Below the pieces are notes generated by a model. The model ran no database searches. It had not been told where the DNA came from and saw only the letters and a list, made by a program, of their open reading frames with translations. DNA of 64,000 nt, from contig JAOTVV010000011.1 in NCBI GenBank assembly GCA_029863245.1, positions 32,446 to 96,445 of the forward strand, given 5' to 3'. Positions 21,280 through 31,477 of this stretch are shown here, piece after piece. Origin of the DNA: Gemmatimonadota bacterium (GTDB lineage Bacteria; Gemmatimonadota; Gemmatimonadetes; Gemmatimonadales; GWC2-71-9). A program made the position numbers and the translations under genes. The number at the start of each line of letters is the position of its first letter. The stretch's first letter is position 1.

Positions 21280-22482
21280 CTATCCGAGTGGCGCAAAACC
21301 CGGCAAGCGCGCCATGGCGTCACCCACCGTGTGAAACGATCCCGTGACGAGCGTCGTGCCGGCACCCTCGTGCACCAGCCGCAGCGCGCGATCGAAATCC
21401 CTTTCGACCGTCACCTGTGGGAAGGCCTCCGCGACCGCGGCGAGTGACCAGACGCGCTCGGGGGGCGCCGACGGCGCAATGGTCACCCAGATCCGTTGGG
21501 CCACCGTGCCGATCCCGTCGATCATGGTCCGCCAATCCTTGTCCGCGAGAATGCCGACCAGTGCATGCACCGGTTGCGGCACTGGGTCTAGCCGGAGCCC
21601 TTCGACCAAGACGGCCACGCCGCTCGGGTTGTGAGCCACGTCGAACAACCACGCCCCGCGCCTCTCCATCCGGCCCGAGATTGACGCGCGGGCAAAGGCT
21701 CGCGTCAACACGTCCTCCGTCGGGCGCCAGTCTCGGGGGAGCGCCTCGAGCACCCCGCGAGCGACGGCCGCGTTTCGGCGCTGGTGCGGACCGGCGAGCC
21801 GCAAGGTGCCTGGGTACCGGGCGGCTGCGTCCACGACAATCGGAAGCGCCCCCGCCGCCTCGGCTGCCTGGACGAGAACCGCCCGCAGGGCAGGATCCGC
21901 CTCGCCGATCACGAATGGGCGCCCGCGCTTGGCAATACCGGCCTTCTCGCGCGCGATGCCCTCGAGCGAGTCGCCGAGATAGTCAGCGTGGTCCAGACCG
22001 ATATGTGTCACGGCGCTCACCAGGGGATCGACAACGTTCGTGGCGTCGAGCCGCCCGCCGAGCCCCACCTCGATCACGGCGATGTCCACACCCCGCGCAG
22101 CGAAGTCCGCCAGCGCGATTGCCGTGGTGGCTTCGAAGAAGCTCGCCCCTACCTCGAGCACGGTGGTCCGGAGTTCTGCCGTCCACGTGGCGAACGCCTC
22201 GCGCGAGATCGGCCGGCCATCGACCAGCATCCGCTCACGGATGTCGACAAGGTGCGGGGAGGTGTACAGCCCGACACGCCGTCCCGCGGCTCCGAGTGCT
22301 TCGGCAACCAAGGTGGCAACGGAGCCCTTCCCATTGGTGCCGCCGATGTGGACGCAGGCGTAGTGTGTTTCGGGGTGGCCAAGTCGGGCGAGCAGCAGCC
22401 GGGTCGGGTCGAGCGACCACTTGGCGCCGCCGGTTGTACGGGGATAGAGGAAGCCGAGGGCGTCCTCGAAGGGCAGGTTCAG
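21280..22482 (-). CDS. folC: Folylpolyglutamate/dihydrofolate synthase (CTG start)
   Basis: 400 residues. Mur-ligase fold with P-loop GGTNGKGSVA, VGLGGRLDATN, DHADYLG, and FDVAHNPSG in the C-terminal domain. It adds glutamate to folates. In this frame no ATG, GTG or TTG occurs between the upstream accD-overlapping shadow and the P-loop. The most economical start is the CTG at 22482, which overlaps the accD stop (CTGA) and has GGAGG seven bases upstream, giving the usual FolC N-terminus. Confidence 0.9.
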   Translation of the reverse strand: MNLPFEDALGFLYPRTTGGAKWSLDPTRLLLARLGHPETHYACVHIGGTNGKGSVATLVAEALGAAGRRVGLYTSPHLVDIRERMLVDGRPISREAFATWTAELRTTVLEVGASFFEATTAIALADFAARGVDIAVIEVGLGGRLDATNVVDPLVSAVTHIGLDHADYLGDSLEGIAREKAGIAKRGRPFVIGEADPALRAVLVQAAEAAGALPIVVDAAARYPGTLRLAGPHQRRNAAVARGVLEALPRDWRPTEDVLTRAFARASISGRMERRGAWLFDVAHNPSGVAVLVEGLRLDPVPQPVHALVGILADKDWRTMIDGIGTVAQRIWVTIAPSAPPERVWSLAAVAEAFPQVTVERDFDRALRLVHEGAGTTLVTGSFHTVGDAMARLPGFAPLG

Positions 22483-23336
22483 TCCTGCGCCTCCAGCGCG
22501 GGGGCGCTCACCATCATGCGCAACACGCTCGCGACGGTTGCTCGCAGCTCCGAACGCGGGACTACGGCATCGACCATGCCGTGGGCCTCCAAGAACTCGG
22601 CGGTCTGAAACCCATCCGGCAGATCCTGTCCGATCGTCTGTTTGATGACGCGCGGACCGGCGAACCCGATCACGGCTCCGGGCTCGGCCAGGTTCACATC
22701 GCCCTGCATGGCGTACGAGGCCGACACACCACCCGTGGTCGGGTTCGTCATGATGGAGATGTACGGCGTTCCGGACTCCCGGAGTCGGGCCATGAGCGCC
22801 GACGTCTTCGCCATCTGCATCAGGCTGAGGACCCCCTCCTGCATCCTGGCGCCGCCCGAAGCGGACACCAGGATGAGCGGCGCCCGATGCTCCAGCGAGC
22901 GCTCGATGAGCCGAGCCACCTTCTCGCCGACGACCGAGCCCATCGAGCCCCCCATGAACTTGAAGTCCATGACCCCGAGATTCACGGCGAGCCCGGTGAG
23001 CGTGCCGTGGCCCGCGATGATCCCATCGTGCGTCCCCGCTTTGCGGCTGGCGCTGGCGAGCCGATGCTCGTACCCCTCGAATCCCAACGCATCCTTCGAC
23101 CGCAGCTCGCGGTAGAGCTCGGTGAAGCTGCCGTCGTCGATCAGGATCTCGATGTAGCGCTGCGCCGAGATGCGCCGGTGGTGTCCGCAGGACGGGCACA
23201 CCTGCAAGGCGCGCTCGAACTTCTCATTGATGTCGACGTGCCCGCACTGCTCGCATTTGCCCCAGGCGTCCGGGGGGATCTCGAGCTTCTCACGCTGTGC
23301 CGTGCGTTTGCGTTTGTCCTTGCGGAACCAAGCCAT
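22479..23336 (-). CDS. accD: Acetyl-CoA carboxylase carboxyltransferase subunit beta
   Basis: 285 residues. An N-terminal C4 zinc finger (KCEQCGHVD and VCPSCGHH) identifies it as the bacterial AccD rather than a propionyl-CoA carboxylase subunit. The crotonase-like core has GGSMGSVVGEK and SASGGARMQEG. It transfers CO2 from biotin to acetyl-CoA with AccA, which is not in the window. It is followed by folC with a CTGA overlap, a frequent accD-folC pairing in bacteria. Confidence 0.96.
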   Translation of the reverse strand: MAWFRKDKRKRTAQREKLEIPPDAWGKCEQCGHVDINEKFERALQVCPSCGHHRRISAQRYIEILIDDGSFTELYRELRSKDALGFEGYEHRLASASRKAGTHDGIIAGHGTLTGLAVNLGVMDFKFMGGSMGSVVGEKVARLIERSLEHRAPLILVSASGGARMQEGVLSLMQMAKTSALMARLRESGTPYISIMTNPTTGGVSASYAMQGDVNLAEPGAVIGFAGPRVIKQTIGQDLPDGFQTAEFLEAHGMVDAVVPRSELRATVASVLRMMVSAPALEAQD

Positions 23337-23443
23337 GGTCGTCTAGCGCACCCCTGTGGCCCGCAGCTGGCACGTCGTTTCGGCGCGCTGCGCGGTTATG
23401 GAATCTCGCGCTTCCCCACACCACCCGCTACCCCATCGGGGTG

Positions 23444-24682
23444 TCACGGAGTGTACCCGGAGTGACGCGCCTCGAATGCGACCCGGGCGGACAGCCCGAG
23501 CGCCAGGAAGCAGACGAGGAGAAATGAGCCACCATAGGACAGGAAAGGAAGCGGAATCCCGACGATGGGCATGATGCCGACGGTCATGCCGACATTCACG
23601 AAAATGTGGGTGAGGAGGATTCCACAGACCCCCGCCACGGCAAGCGACGAGAAGGGGTCGACCGCGCGCTGGGAGATCCGGATCAAGCTGAGGATCAGGA
23701 GCGCGAAGAGCGTCAGCGATGCCAGTACGCCGAGGAAGCCGAGCTCCTCGCCCAACACGGAAAACACAAAATCGGTATGCTGCTCGGGCAGAAACGCGAG
23801 GCGTTTCTGCGTCCCCTCCGTCAGGCCCTTGCCGAGGATCCCGCCCGATCCGATCGCCACCTTGGACTGAATGATGTGCCACCCCGTGGCTCGCGGGTCG
23901 ATCTCGGGATTGAGGAATGACAGCAATCGGTTCTGCTGATAGGGCGCCAGTCGGCCCCAGAGCTCGAGGGCCAGCAACCCCATGGCCAAGTTCACGAGCC
24001 AGACCACGAGTCCTTCCACGACGTATGGACGCACCCACAACAACACGATCGTCAACACCACAATCCACACGCCCCAAGAGAGCGTGGAGAAGGCCATCAG
24101 CAACGACAAGAACGGCGACGCGAGCAGGAGCAGGAGCCAGTGATTGACCCCTGCCCAGAACAGCATCGCGAACAACAGCCCCACAAAGACGAGGGCGCTC
24201 CCCAAATCCGGTTGCAGCCCGACGAGCATGAACGGGACCCCCACGATCACGAGCGACGGCAACAGCTGGGTGAGGGTCGACGGCGGCTCCCGCTTTGGCC
24301 CGAGGTGCCGCGCCAGCATCAGCACGGTCGCGAGCTTCGCCAGTTCGGCAGGCTGCCCGAGGCGCCTGCCGCCGATCGCGAGCCACGATTTGGCACCCGA
24401 CGCCGTCCCGGCTCCGGTCCCGATGATCAAGGTCAGCGCGAGGAGCAGCACGGCGCCGACATACACGGCGGGCGTCACCCACTCCAAAATGCGTGGAGAG
24501 ACACGAAACGCGAACACGGCCACGACCAGCCCAACGCCGACCCAGAGGGCCTGGCGCTTCCAGATCTCCGAGGCCGCCGACGGCACGTCGGTCACACCGG
24601 CGCTGTAGAGCAGGATCAGGCCGAGCCCGACCAGCAACACGCTCCAGAGTGGCAGGGCGCTGTCGAGCGTCCTACCGCGCAC
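23444..24682 (-). CDS. rodA: Rod-shape peptidoglycan glycosyltransferase RodA
   Basis: 412 residues from GTG 24682, which overlaps the mrdA 3' end by 11 bases. About ten transmembrane segments. SEDS-family blocks include KSWLAIGGRRLGQPAELAKLA, LQPDLGSALVF and GLTEGTQKRLAFLPEQHTDFVF with the conserved catalytic-region Glu/His. It polymerises lipid II together with PBP2 encoded immediately upstream. RodA rather than FtsW is inferred from the mre/mrd context. Confidence 0.94.
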   Translation of the reverse strand: MRGRTLDSALPLWSVLLVGLGLILLYSAGVTDVPSAASEIWKRQALWVGVGLVVAVFAFRVSPRILEWVTPAVYVGAVLLLALTLIIGTGAGTASGAKSWLAIGGRRLGQPAELAKLATVLMLARHLGPKREPPSTLTQLLPSLVIVGVPFMLVGLQPDLGSALVFVGLLFAMLFWAGVNHWLLLLLASPFLSLLMAFSTLSWGVWIVVLTIVLLWVRPYVVEGLVVWLVNLAMGLLALELWGRLAPYQQNRLLSFLNPEIDPRATGWHIIQSKVAIGSGGILGKGLTEGTQKRLAFLPEQHTDFVFSVLGEELGFLGVLASLTLFALLILSLIRISQRAVDPFSSLAVAGVCGILLTHIFVNVGMTVGIMPIVGIPLPFLSYGGSFLLVCFLALGLSARVAFEARHSGYTP

Positions 24683-26546
24683 GGCCCACCGTATCGCGTC
24701 CCGGGCCCCGAAGCAGAGCGGTGTCTGGGAGAATCGGGATGGGCTCCGGTGCCGAGTCGGCCGGCGTCTCCAGCCGGTACTCCCCACCCCGGGGCTTCAC
24801 GGCATCCGCACCGAGCAGGTATCGGGCGATGATCCGCGTGACGACCGGAGCGACGCGGGAACCGTGCTCTGCGAACTCCACGATGGCACCGACCACGATC
24901 TCTGGATCGTCCGCAGGAGCAAACGCGACGAACCACCCGTGGTCCGGCCCGTGGGGATTCTGCGCCGTGCCCGTCTTGCCCGCGATCCTGAGGTCCACGA
25001 TCTGCGCAGCCACGGCCGTGCCCCGGTCGACGACCGCCACCAGGGAGGCGCGAAGGTCGGCGAGATCGCGATCGGAGAGACCCAGTGTGTGCTGCTGACC
25101 CTGGCGCGTCGCCACGAGGTGCGGCGCGGTCGTCGTGCCGTGCGGGCCCGCTAGCATGCCGTAGAACCGTACCACGTTGACGAGGGTCTGCGCGTCTTCG
25201 CCCTGACCGATCGCGAGATTCAAGGTCACGGCACTCGTCCAGTTTCGAGGTCCGTAACGACGGTTGTAGTACTCCGTTGAACTGGGGAAGATGGGCTCCG
25301 TCTCACTGGGCAGGTCGATGCCTGAGCGGCTGCCAAAGCCGAGCGCCGTGCCGTCTTGTAGGAGACCCGTCAGACCCAGCTTGAGCCCTAGCTGATAGAA
25401 GTACACGTCGCACGAGTACTGAATGGCCTCGGCCAACGTCACGCTTCCGTGGCCCTCGACCCGCCAGCACCGAAAATACCGGTTGTAGTACTGGAAGCCG
25501 CCGCGGCACGGCACTGTCATCCGTGAGTCGAACGTGACGATACCTCGTCGCAGGGCCATGGCGGCGATCGCGAGCTTGAACGGCGAGGCGGGCGGATACC
25601 GAGCCTGGATGGCGCGGTTGAATAGCGGGAAGTCTTGGCTGGCGGCGAGACGCTGCCACTCCGTCGGATCGACGCCCCCGACCAGCACGTTGGGATCGAA
25701 ACTCGGGGCCGAATAGAGGGCCAGCACCTCGCCCGAGCGCGGGTCCATGGCGACAACCGCGCCCCGACGGCCAGGTGGGAACGTGCTCTCGACAAACCGT
25801 TGCAGCTCGAGATCGATAGTCGTGCGGATGGTGCGGCCCGGCTCGGGCTCGAGCGTCGATTCGATCCCCGCGTCGCGCACGGTGCGGTTCATGGCGTCGA
25901 CCTCGACGTATTTCACCCCGTCCCGGCCGCGCAGCTCGGCGTCGTAGAACTGCTCGATGCCATCGCGGCCGACCAGTGTGCCGAGGCGGGCGCCCGGATG
26001 CGAGCCCAGGCGAAGCTCCTCTTCGGAGACCTGGCCGACATACCCAACGAGGTGGGCCGTTGTCGAACTGAAGGGGTATCGCCGCTTGGGGTCGCTCTCA
26101 ATGACCAATCCGGGGTTCCAGGGGCGCAGCTCTTCGAGTGCCGACACGACGTCGAAGGTGGCGTTTCGTCGCACCAACACTGGCTCGGACGGGGTAAGGC
26201 GGTACCGCTCGAGGATCAATTCCCGCTCGACGGAGTCCGTGCGAAGAATCGGACTCAGCCGGTCGAGCGTGGTGCCAAGCGACAGCGCGGACATGGCGTG
26301 CAGCGACACCGAGTAGCCCGGTACATTCTCGGCAAGCACCGCACCGTGACGATCCGTGATCAGCCCGCGCGGGGCTGGAATGGGAACGGGACGGAGGCGG
26401 TTTTCCTCGGACTGCACGCGGTAGCGATCGGATCCGGTCACTTGCAGCCTGAAGAACGCGACCGAGAGCAGCGTGAACGTGGCGATCACCATCACGCGCC
26501 CGAGGTCGGCGCGGCGCGCCACCGCACGCCGATCTCCCCAGCTCAT
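24672..26546 (-). CDS. mrdA: Penicillin-binding protein 2 (elongasome transpeptidase)
   Basis: 624 residues from ATG 26546, overlapping the mreD stop (ATGA). One N-terminal transmembrane segment (about 18-37), a dimerisation domain with PAPRGLITDRHG, and a transpeptidase domain with the Ser of SPFK (PPASPFKLA), SCD in place of SxN, and KTGTAQ. It cross-links lateral-wall peptidoglycan with RodA. The first motif is SPFK rather than the usual STFK. Confidence 0.95.
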   Translation of the reverse strand: MSWGDRRAVARRADLGRVMVIATFTLLSVAFFRLQVTGSDRYRVQSEENRLRPVPIPAPRGLITDRHGAVLAENVPGYSVSLHAMSALSLGTTLDRLSPILRTDSVERELILERYRLTPSEPVLVRRNATFDVVSALEELRPWNPGLVIESDPKRRYPFSSTTAHLVGYVGQVSEEELRLGSHPGARLGTLVGRDGIEQFYDAELRGRDGVKYVEVDAMNRTVRDAGIESTLEPEPGRTIRTTIDLELQRFVESTFPPGRRGAVVAMDPRSGEVLALYSAPSFDPNVLVGGVDPTEWQRLAASQDFPLFNRAIQARYPPASPFKLAIAAMALRRGIVTFDSRMTVPCRGGFQYYNRYFRCWRVEGHGSVTLAEAIQYSCDVYFYQLGLKLGLTGLLQDGTALGFGSRSGIDLPSETEPIFPSSTEYYNRRYGPRNWTSAVTLNLAIGQGEDAQTLVNVVRFYGMLAGPHGTTTAPHLVATRQGQQHTLGLSDRDLADLRASLVAVVDRGTAVAAQIVDLRIAGKTGTAQNPHGPDHGWFVAFAPADDPEIVVGAIVEFAEHGSRVAPVVTRIIARYLLGADAVKPRGGEYRLETPADSAPEPIPILPDTALLRGPGRDTVGRAR

Positions 26547-27034
26547 CCGCGCACCCGGACGTCCAGCCAGCGCCGGAATACGATCAGGATCGTGACTCCC
26601 ACTGCCGCCGTTGTGAGCGCCTTGAGAGGCGACCACCACAGCAGTTGCCACGCCAACGCCGAATCGGTCATATGTCGGCCCGCCACGAGCACGAGGGCGT
26701 CGCGGAGCCACGTCCCGGCCAGGAAGAAGCCACCACTCACCAACAGGCTCTCGGCAAAGAACACTGCCTTGCCCCACGCCGCGAGGTACCCCACGCAGCT
26801 GTGAGCCAGCGCGCCCGCCCCGAAAGCGACCGGCGTCAGCGAGTCCGCCAAGATTCCCACCACGAAACCCGCGATGGCCCCCTCACCCGGCCGCGCCTGA
26901 ATCGCGAACACCAGCAGCGCGAGGAGCAGCAGGTCCGGCGCGAACCGCACATCCCCGAGAAACGGGCGCAGGACAAAATGGAGCGTCACGAGCACGAGAA
27001 GGACGGTGATTTGGCGAGCGCGAACTTGGCTCAT
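26543..27034 (-). CDS. mreD: Rod shape-determining protein MreD
   Basis: 163 residues with about five hydrophobic segments. Similarity is weak as usual for this family, but size, topology and position between mreC and mrdA support MreD. It overlaps both neighbours by four bases. It links MreC to the PBP2/RodA complex at the inner membrane. Confidence 0.85.
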   Translation of the reverse strand: MSQVRARQITVLLVLVTLHFVLRPFLGDVRFAPDLLLLALLVFAIQARPGEGAIAGFVVGILADSLTPVAFGAGALAHSCVGYLAAWGKAVFFAESLLVSGGFFLAGTWLRDALVLVAGRHMTDSALAWQLLWWSPLKALTTAAVGVTILIVFRRWLDVRVRG

Positions 27035-27885
27035 GACCCGATCACCGTATCGCTGAAGGCCTCACGCAGATCGACGGCCGGTCCGACCAGCACGACGACA
27101 TGAGAGATCGAGGCCGGGTGCACGGCGGGACGCACAACGTAGGTCCGCGACCACCCCACCTCTTCCTCGCCCACGGCGACGATCGTGCCTATCGGGATGC
27201 CGCGCGGATACACGCCCTGCCCACCACCCTGCCCCGAGGTGTAGATGACGGTGCCCGGCGGCACGTCTTGCTGGTAGGGGACCCCACGCAGCTCGAGCAT
27301 CGGCGTGCCCGGTCCCTCGCTGCCGCGGGGTGCCACGATCCCAAACACCGAGCCGTTGAGCGCCATGCCGCTCACGCGGAAGTCCGGGTGAGTCCACAGC
27401 AACGCCACCGAGTGATGGGCGGACGCACGCTGTACCACGCCGACCAGTCCCCCTGGGGCGACGACCGGTGCCGCGGCACGCACGCCGTCATCACGCCCGG
27501 CCGACAAGACGACCATGAGGCCGCTCGTTGGCAACGCCTGATGGAGAACTTCCGCCGACACATGACGGCTCCGGAGTCGCGATGACAGCCCGAGGATCCT
27601 GCGGAGCTCCTCGTTCTCCTGTTTCAGACCCGATGTCTGGAGCGCCAGAAGGAGGGTGGAGTCGCGTGCAGCTGCCTGCTGCACGTACCGGCCACGAGAC
27701 GCCCGGACCACTTCGGCCTGACGCTGCACGAACAGGAAAGGCGCGAGCACGGTGCGCGTGATGCCGGCCGCCACGGCGTCCTGAATCACCGGTGGCGACA
27801 TGCGCGCCGCCACCGCCAACACGAGACAGACGACGAATGCGAGGGTGTCGCGACGTGACGAGTATGATTCCGGCGCGAAGATCAC
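27031..27885 (-). CDS. mreC: Rod shape-determining protein MreC
   Basis: 284 residues from a GTG start seven bases after the mreB stop. One N-terminal transmembrane segment (about 13-28), a coiled-coil stretch (about 60-95 with LKQENEELRRILGL), then two beta-barrel-like halves with GLVGVVQRASAHHSVALLWTHP. It is a periplasmic scaffold that activates PBP2. The classic mreBCD-mrdA-rodA order is complete here. Confidence 0.94.
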   Translation of the reverse strand: MIFAPESYSSRRDTLAFVVCLVLAVAARMSPPVIQDAVAAGITRTVLAPFLFVQRQAEVVRASRGRYVQQAAARDSTLLLALQTSGLKQENEELRRILGLSSRLRSRHVSAEVLHQALPTSGLMVVLSAGRDDGVRAAAPVVAPGGLVGVVQRASAHHSVALLWTHPDFRVSGMALNGSVFGIVAPRGSEGPGTPMLELRGVPYQQDVPPGTVIYTSGQGGGQGVYPRGIPIGTIVAVGEEEVGWSRTYVVRPAVHPASISHVVVLVGPAVDLREAFSDTVIGS

Positions 27886-27892
27886 GAGCCGC

Positions 27893-28936
27893 CTATGTCG
27901 TGAGGACCGAGCGGTACCTCTCGGGATCCTCCAGTATCCGTCCCGTCCCCCGGACCACGCACGTCAACGGATCCTCGTCCACCCGCACCGGAAGGCCGGT
28001 TTCCTGAGAGACCAGAGCGTCCAGACCGCGGATCAACGAGCCACCGCCCGCCATCACGATACCGCGATCCACGATATCGCTGGCCAGCTCCGGAGGAGTG
28101 ATCTCGAGGGCGCGGCGCACGGCGTCGATGATCTGCTGGATGGGCTCCTGCATGGCCTCGCGGATTTCACTCGAATGGACGCGCACGACCTTGGGAATCC
28201 CGGAAACCAGGTCCCGGCCCTTCGCCTCCATTTCCTTCTCGTCCTTCATCGGCACCGCGCTGCCGATCTGGATCTTGATGGCTTCAGCCGTGGGCTCGCC
28301 GATCAACAGATTGTAGTTCTTGCGCATGAACTGCACGATGGATTGATCCATCTCGTCGCCACCGGTCCGGATCGAGGTGTCGCTCACGATCCCTGACAGC
28401 GCAATCACGGCGATCTCGGTCGTGCCCCCACCGATATCGATGGCCATGTTTCCCGTCGGCGTCTCCACTGGGAGCCCCACGCCGATCGCCGCTGCCATCG
28501 GCTCGGCGACCATGTAGACCTCTTTTGCGCCGGCCGAGTGCGCGCTGTCGCGGACGGCACGCTTCTCCACTTCCGTGATACCGCTTGGAACGCACACGAT
28601 CACGCGGGGCTTCACACGGAAGAAGTGCTTCTGGATGATCGTCGACAAGAAGTAGCGCAACATCTTCTCGGTGACGTCGAAGTCGGCGATAACCCCGTCC
28701 TTCAACGGACGCACCGCCAGGATACTCTCCGGCGTCCTCCCGAGCATGCGCTTGGCCTCGAGCCCGATGCCCTTGACCTTGCCCGTCGCCTTCTCGATGG
28801 CCACGACCGAGGGCTCGTTGAGGACGATCCCCTCCCCGCGGACATAGATCAGCGTATTGGACGTACCGAGATCGACCGCGATCTCGTTCGCCGGCAGGAT
28901 ACTCCCGAGACGCAACTTGCTCCAGTTGATCGACAT
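27893..28936 (-). CDS. mreB: Rod shape-determining protein MreB
   Basis: 347 residues from ATG 28936, the same length as E. coli MreB; an in-frame GTG at 28963 would add nine residues. Actin-fold ATP-binding blocks IAVDLGTSNTLIYV, DIGGGTTEIAVIAL and VMAGGGSLIRGLD are intact. It forms membrane-bound filaments that direct side-wall synthesis, implying a rod-like or elongating cell. Confidence 0.97.
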   Translation of the reverse strand: MSINWSKLRLGSILPANEIAVDLGTSNTLIYVRGEGIVLNEPSVVAIEKATGKVKGIGLEAKRMLGRTPESILAVRPLKDGVIADFDVTEKMLRYFLSTIIQKHFFRVKPRVIVCVPSGITEVEKRAVRDSAHSAGAKEVYMVAEPMAAAIGVGLPVETPTGNMAIDIGGGTTEIAVIALSGIVSDTSIRTGGDEMDQSIVQFMRKNYNLLIGEPTAEAIKIQIGSAVPMKDEKEMEAKGRDLVSGIPKVVRVHSSEIREAMQEPIQQIIDAVRRALEITPPELASDIVDRGIVMAGGGSLIRGLDALVSQETGLPVRVDEDPLTCVVRGTGRILEDPERYRSVLTT

Positions 28937-29072
28937 CTTTCGACGGGTCAGGGATCGGGGCACCCATAACCAAGGGCGCCTTTGGTTTTCCAGAAGCGCC
29001 CTAAGTTAACGGCAAGCGTAAGTGAAAGCAACCTCTGAACTTACCCGCCATACACCCGGGCGGCGAGGGGCC

Positions 29073-30185
29073 TCAGACCAACGTGTTCGGATCGCTCAGC
29101 TCGAGGCCAAACGCCTCGGCGACTCCGGGATACACCACCTTGCCCTCGATCACATTGAGGCCCAGAAACAGCGATCGATCGGCCTTACAGGCCTGGCGCC
29201 AGCCGGTCTTGGCCAGTTTGGCCGCATACGTGAAGGTGGCATTGGTGAGCGCCAGCGTGGAGGTTCGGGGCACTCCACCGGGCATGTTGGCCACGCCGTA
29301 GTGCACGACCTCTTCCACGATGTAGACCGGATCGTCGTGGGTGGTCGGCTTGATCGTCTCGACACACCCGCCCTGGTCGACCGCCACATCGACCACAACG
29401 GCGCCCTTCTTCATGTGCCTCAGGTCGGCCTTCGTCACGAGGCTAGGTGCCTTCGCACCTGGCACCAAGACGGCGCCGATCAGCAGATCCGCCGTGGCCA
29501 GCAGCTCCAGCAGGTTGTGTCGGTTGGAGTACACCAGGTCGACGTTCGCCGGCATCACGTCAGACAGGTAGCGCAGACGCTCCAATGACAGGTCGAGGAC
29601 CGTGACGTGGGCCCCGAGCCCGGCCGCCATCTTGGCGGCGTTGGTGCCGACCACACCACCCCCGATAATGACCACCTCCGCCGGCAACACCCCCGGCACA
29701 CCCCCGAGCAAGATCCCGCGCCCGCCGTAGTAGCGCTCCAAGTACTTGGCCCCTTCCTGAACCGCCATGCGTCCCGCGACCTCGCTCATCGGGGTGAGCA
29801 AAGGCAGCTCACCCGAGGGGAGCTGAACGGTCTCGTACGCGATCGCCACGCACTTCGATTTCATCACCGCCCGAGTCAGCGGTTCGCTGGCGGCGAAGTG
29901 GAAATACGTGAAGATCACCTGCCCGCTCCGCATGAGCGGCCATTCCGGCTCGATGGGTTCCTTGACCTTTATGATCATCTCGGCCTTGGCCCACACGTCC
30001 TTCGCCGTCGATACGATCGTGGCACCGACGTTCTGGTACACATCGTCGGCAAACCCACTCCCCTCCCCCGCTCCCCGCTCCACGAGCACGGTATGTCCCT
30101 GTGTCTTCAGCGCCTCCGCTCCTGCCGGAACGAGGGCAACGCGGTTCTCGGCGGTCTTGATCTCCTTCGGAACACCTATGATCAT
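29073..30185 (-). CDS. ald: Alanine dehydrogenase
   Basis: 370 residues. It interconverts alanine with pyruvate and ammonia using NAD. It has [22 protein letters not shown], the substrate Lys region VKVKEP, and the Rossmann motif [27 protein letters not shown]. The spacer to mreB (136 bases) carries a seven-base hairpin, AGGGCGC/GCGCCCT, in the mreB leader, but no clear promoter. Confidence 0.96.
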   Translation of the reverse strand: MIIGVPKEIKTAENRVALVPAGAEALKTQGHTVLVERGAGEGSGFADDVYQNVGATIVSTAKDVWAKAEMIIKVKEPIEPEWPLMRSGQVIFTYFHFAASEPLTRAVMKSKCVAIAYETVQLPSGELPLLTPMSEVAGRMAVQEGAKYLERYYGGRGILLGGVPGVLPAEVVIIGGGVVGTNAAKMAAGLGAHVTVLDLSLERLRYLSDVMPANVDLVYSNRHNLLELLATADLLIGAVLVPGAKAPSLVTKADLRHMKKGAVVVDVAVDQGGCVETIKPTTHDDPVYIVEEVVHYGVANMPGGVPRTSTLALTNATFTYAAKLAKTGWRQACKADRSLFLGLNVIEGKVVYPGVAEAFGLELSDPNTLV

Positions 30186-30216
30186 CGGAACCTCGACGAA
30201 ATGAAGGTGACGGTGC

Positions 30217-31467
30217 CTAGTTCGGCCCGAGCCAGACCTGTGTCTGTCGCTCCGGGTCGAAGAACTCCGCCGCTACCCCTGCAGCCCCCTCCGGACCGAC
30301 CGCGTCGATATCGGCCAAGATCTGGTCGATGGTTCGATACGGCTCCCGATAGAGCTCCACTGTCGCCAGCCGATGCATCCGCGCAGTCGGGCTCTCCAGG
30401 GACAGCGTCACCTGCCCTTTGAGCTGTCGCTTGGCGTCGGCGAGATCGTCGGGTGAAAGGCCGTCGGACGCCAACACACGCAGCTCGTCCAAAATGACGT
30501 CAACGGCCTGGGTGGCCGTGGACGGATGGGTGCCTACATACACGCCGGTCACACCAACGTCGTGGTAAAAGGATTGGTGCGTGTGCACCGCATACGCTAG
30601 CCCCAGCTCTTCGCGCACGCGCTGGAACAGGCGGCTGGACATCCCCCCACCCAACACCGTGTTGAGAGCCACCAACGCCTCGCGCCGCCGATCACGGTAC
30701 CCGAAGGTGTCGGTCCCGAGAACGATGTGCGTCTGTGCGAGGTCGCGCCCCACCCGCATGGTGGTTCGCACGGCCGGGGGCGCCGGGGCCACCGCCGGTG
30801 GCTCCGGACCGGCCTCGGACGTGAACCATCCGCATTTCGCCACCAGTTTGAGCAACAGGTCGTGGTTCAAAATGCCCGTCGCCGCGATGATCACGTGACG
30901 TGGATGGTAGGCCCGACCATGCAATGCTCGCAGATCCTCGGTACTGAGCGCCGACACCGTGTCGCGCGTGCCGAGAATGGAGTAGCCGTACGGGTGGTCG
31001 GGCCAGAGTGTCCGGGCATGGAGCTCGAATACCAGGTCGTCCGGCGTGTCCTCGACCATGCTGATCTCCTCGAGCACCACGTTGCGCTCGAGTTCGAGAT
31101 CGGCCGGGCGAAGGGACGGCCGGCGAACCAGGTCGGTGAGGACGTCGAGTGCGCGTGGGAGGTCCTCGTCGAGCACTCTCGCCTGAAAGGCGGTGTACTC
31201 TCGCGCCGTGAACGCGTCCAGCGAGCCCCCGCGACCTTCCAGCTCGAGGGCGATCTCCCGAGCGGTCCGCCGCTCGGTTCCCTTGAACACCATATGCTCA
31301 AGGAGATGCGAAACGCCCATGAGGCTGGACGCCTCATGGGCGGATGCCGAACGGACCCAGATTCCCACCACGACCGACCGTACTCCGGGAAGCGCCTCGG
31401 AGAGCACGGTGACCCCGTTGTCGCCTTCCGTGCGGTAGAGACGCTCGTCTAGCTTGACCGTCTGCAT
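30217..31467 (-). CDS. Zinc peptidase of family M16 (processing-peptidase-like)
   Basis: 416 residues. The inverted zinc motif HLLEH is at His54-Glu57-His58, with the third ligand Glu in the downstream helix region about 75 residues later. Two M16 domains are present, the second without a metal motif as is normal. The gene lies ten bases after pnp on the same strand; an M16 protease beside pnp is also seen in Firmicutes and Proteobacteria. There is no signal peptide, so it is probably cytoplasmic. Confidence 0.93.
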   Translation of the reverse strand: MQTVKLDERLYRTEGDNGVTVLSEALPGVRSVVVGIWVRSASAHEASSLMGVSHLLEHMVFKGTERRTAREIALELEGRGGSLDAFTAREYTAFQARVLDEDLPRALDVLTDLVRRPSLRPADLELERNVVLEEISMVEDTPDDLVFELHARTLWPDHPYGYSILGTRDTVSALSTEDLRALHGRAYHPRHVIIAATGILNHDLLLKLVAKCGWFTSEAGPEPPAVAPAPPAVRTTMRVGRDLAQTHIVLGTDTFGYRDRRREALVALNTVLGGGMSSRLFQRVREELGLAYAVHTHQSFYHDVGVTGVYVGTHPSTATQAVDVILDELRVLASDGLSPDDLADAKRQLKGQVTLSLESPTARMHRLATVELYREPYRTIDQILADIDAVGPEGAAGVAAEFFDPERQTQVWLGPN

Positions 31468-31477
31468 GGACGGGCGG

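Noticed and set aside
22483..23199. Long N-terminal extension of folC through accD
   Set aside because: The extra sequence is out-of-frame accD translation (Arg/Gly-rich) with no resemblance to FolC.
21417..23465. Long plus-strand frame over folC and accD
   Set aside because: Antisense shadow; composition is extremely Arg/Pro/Ala-rich and lacks motifs.
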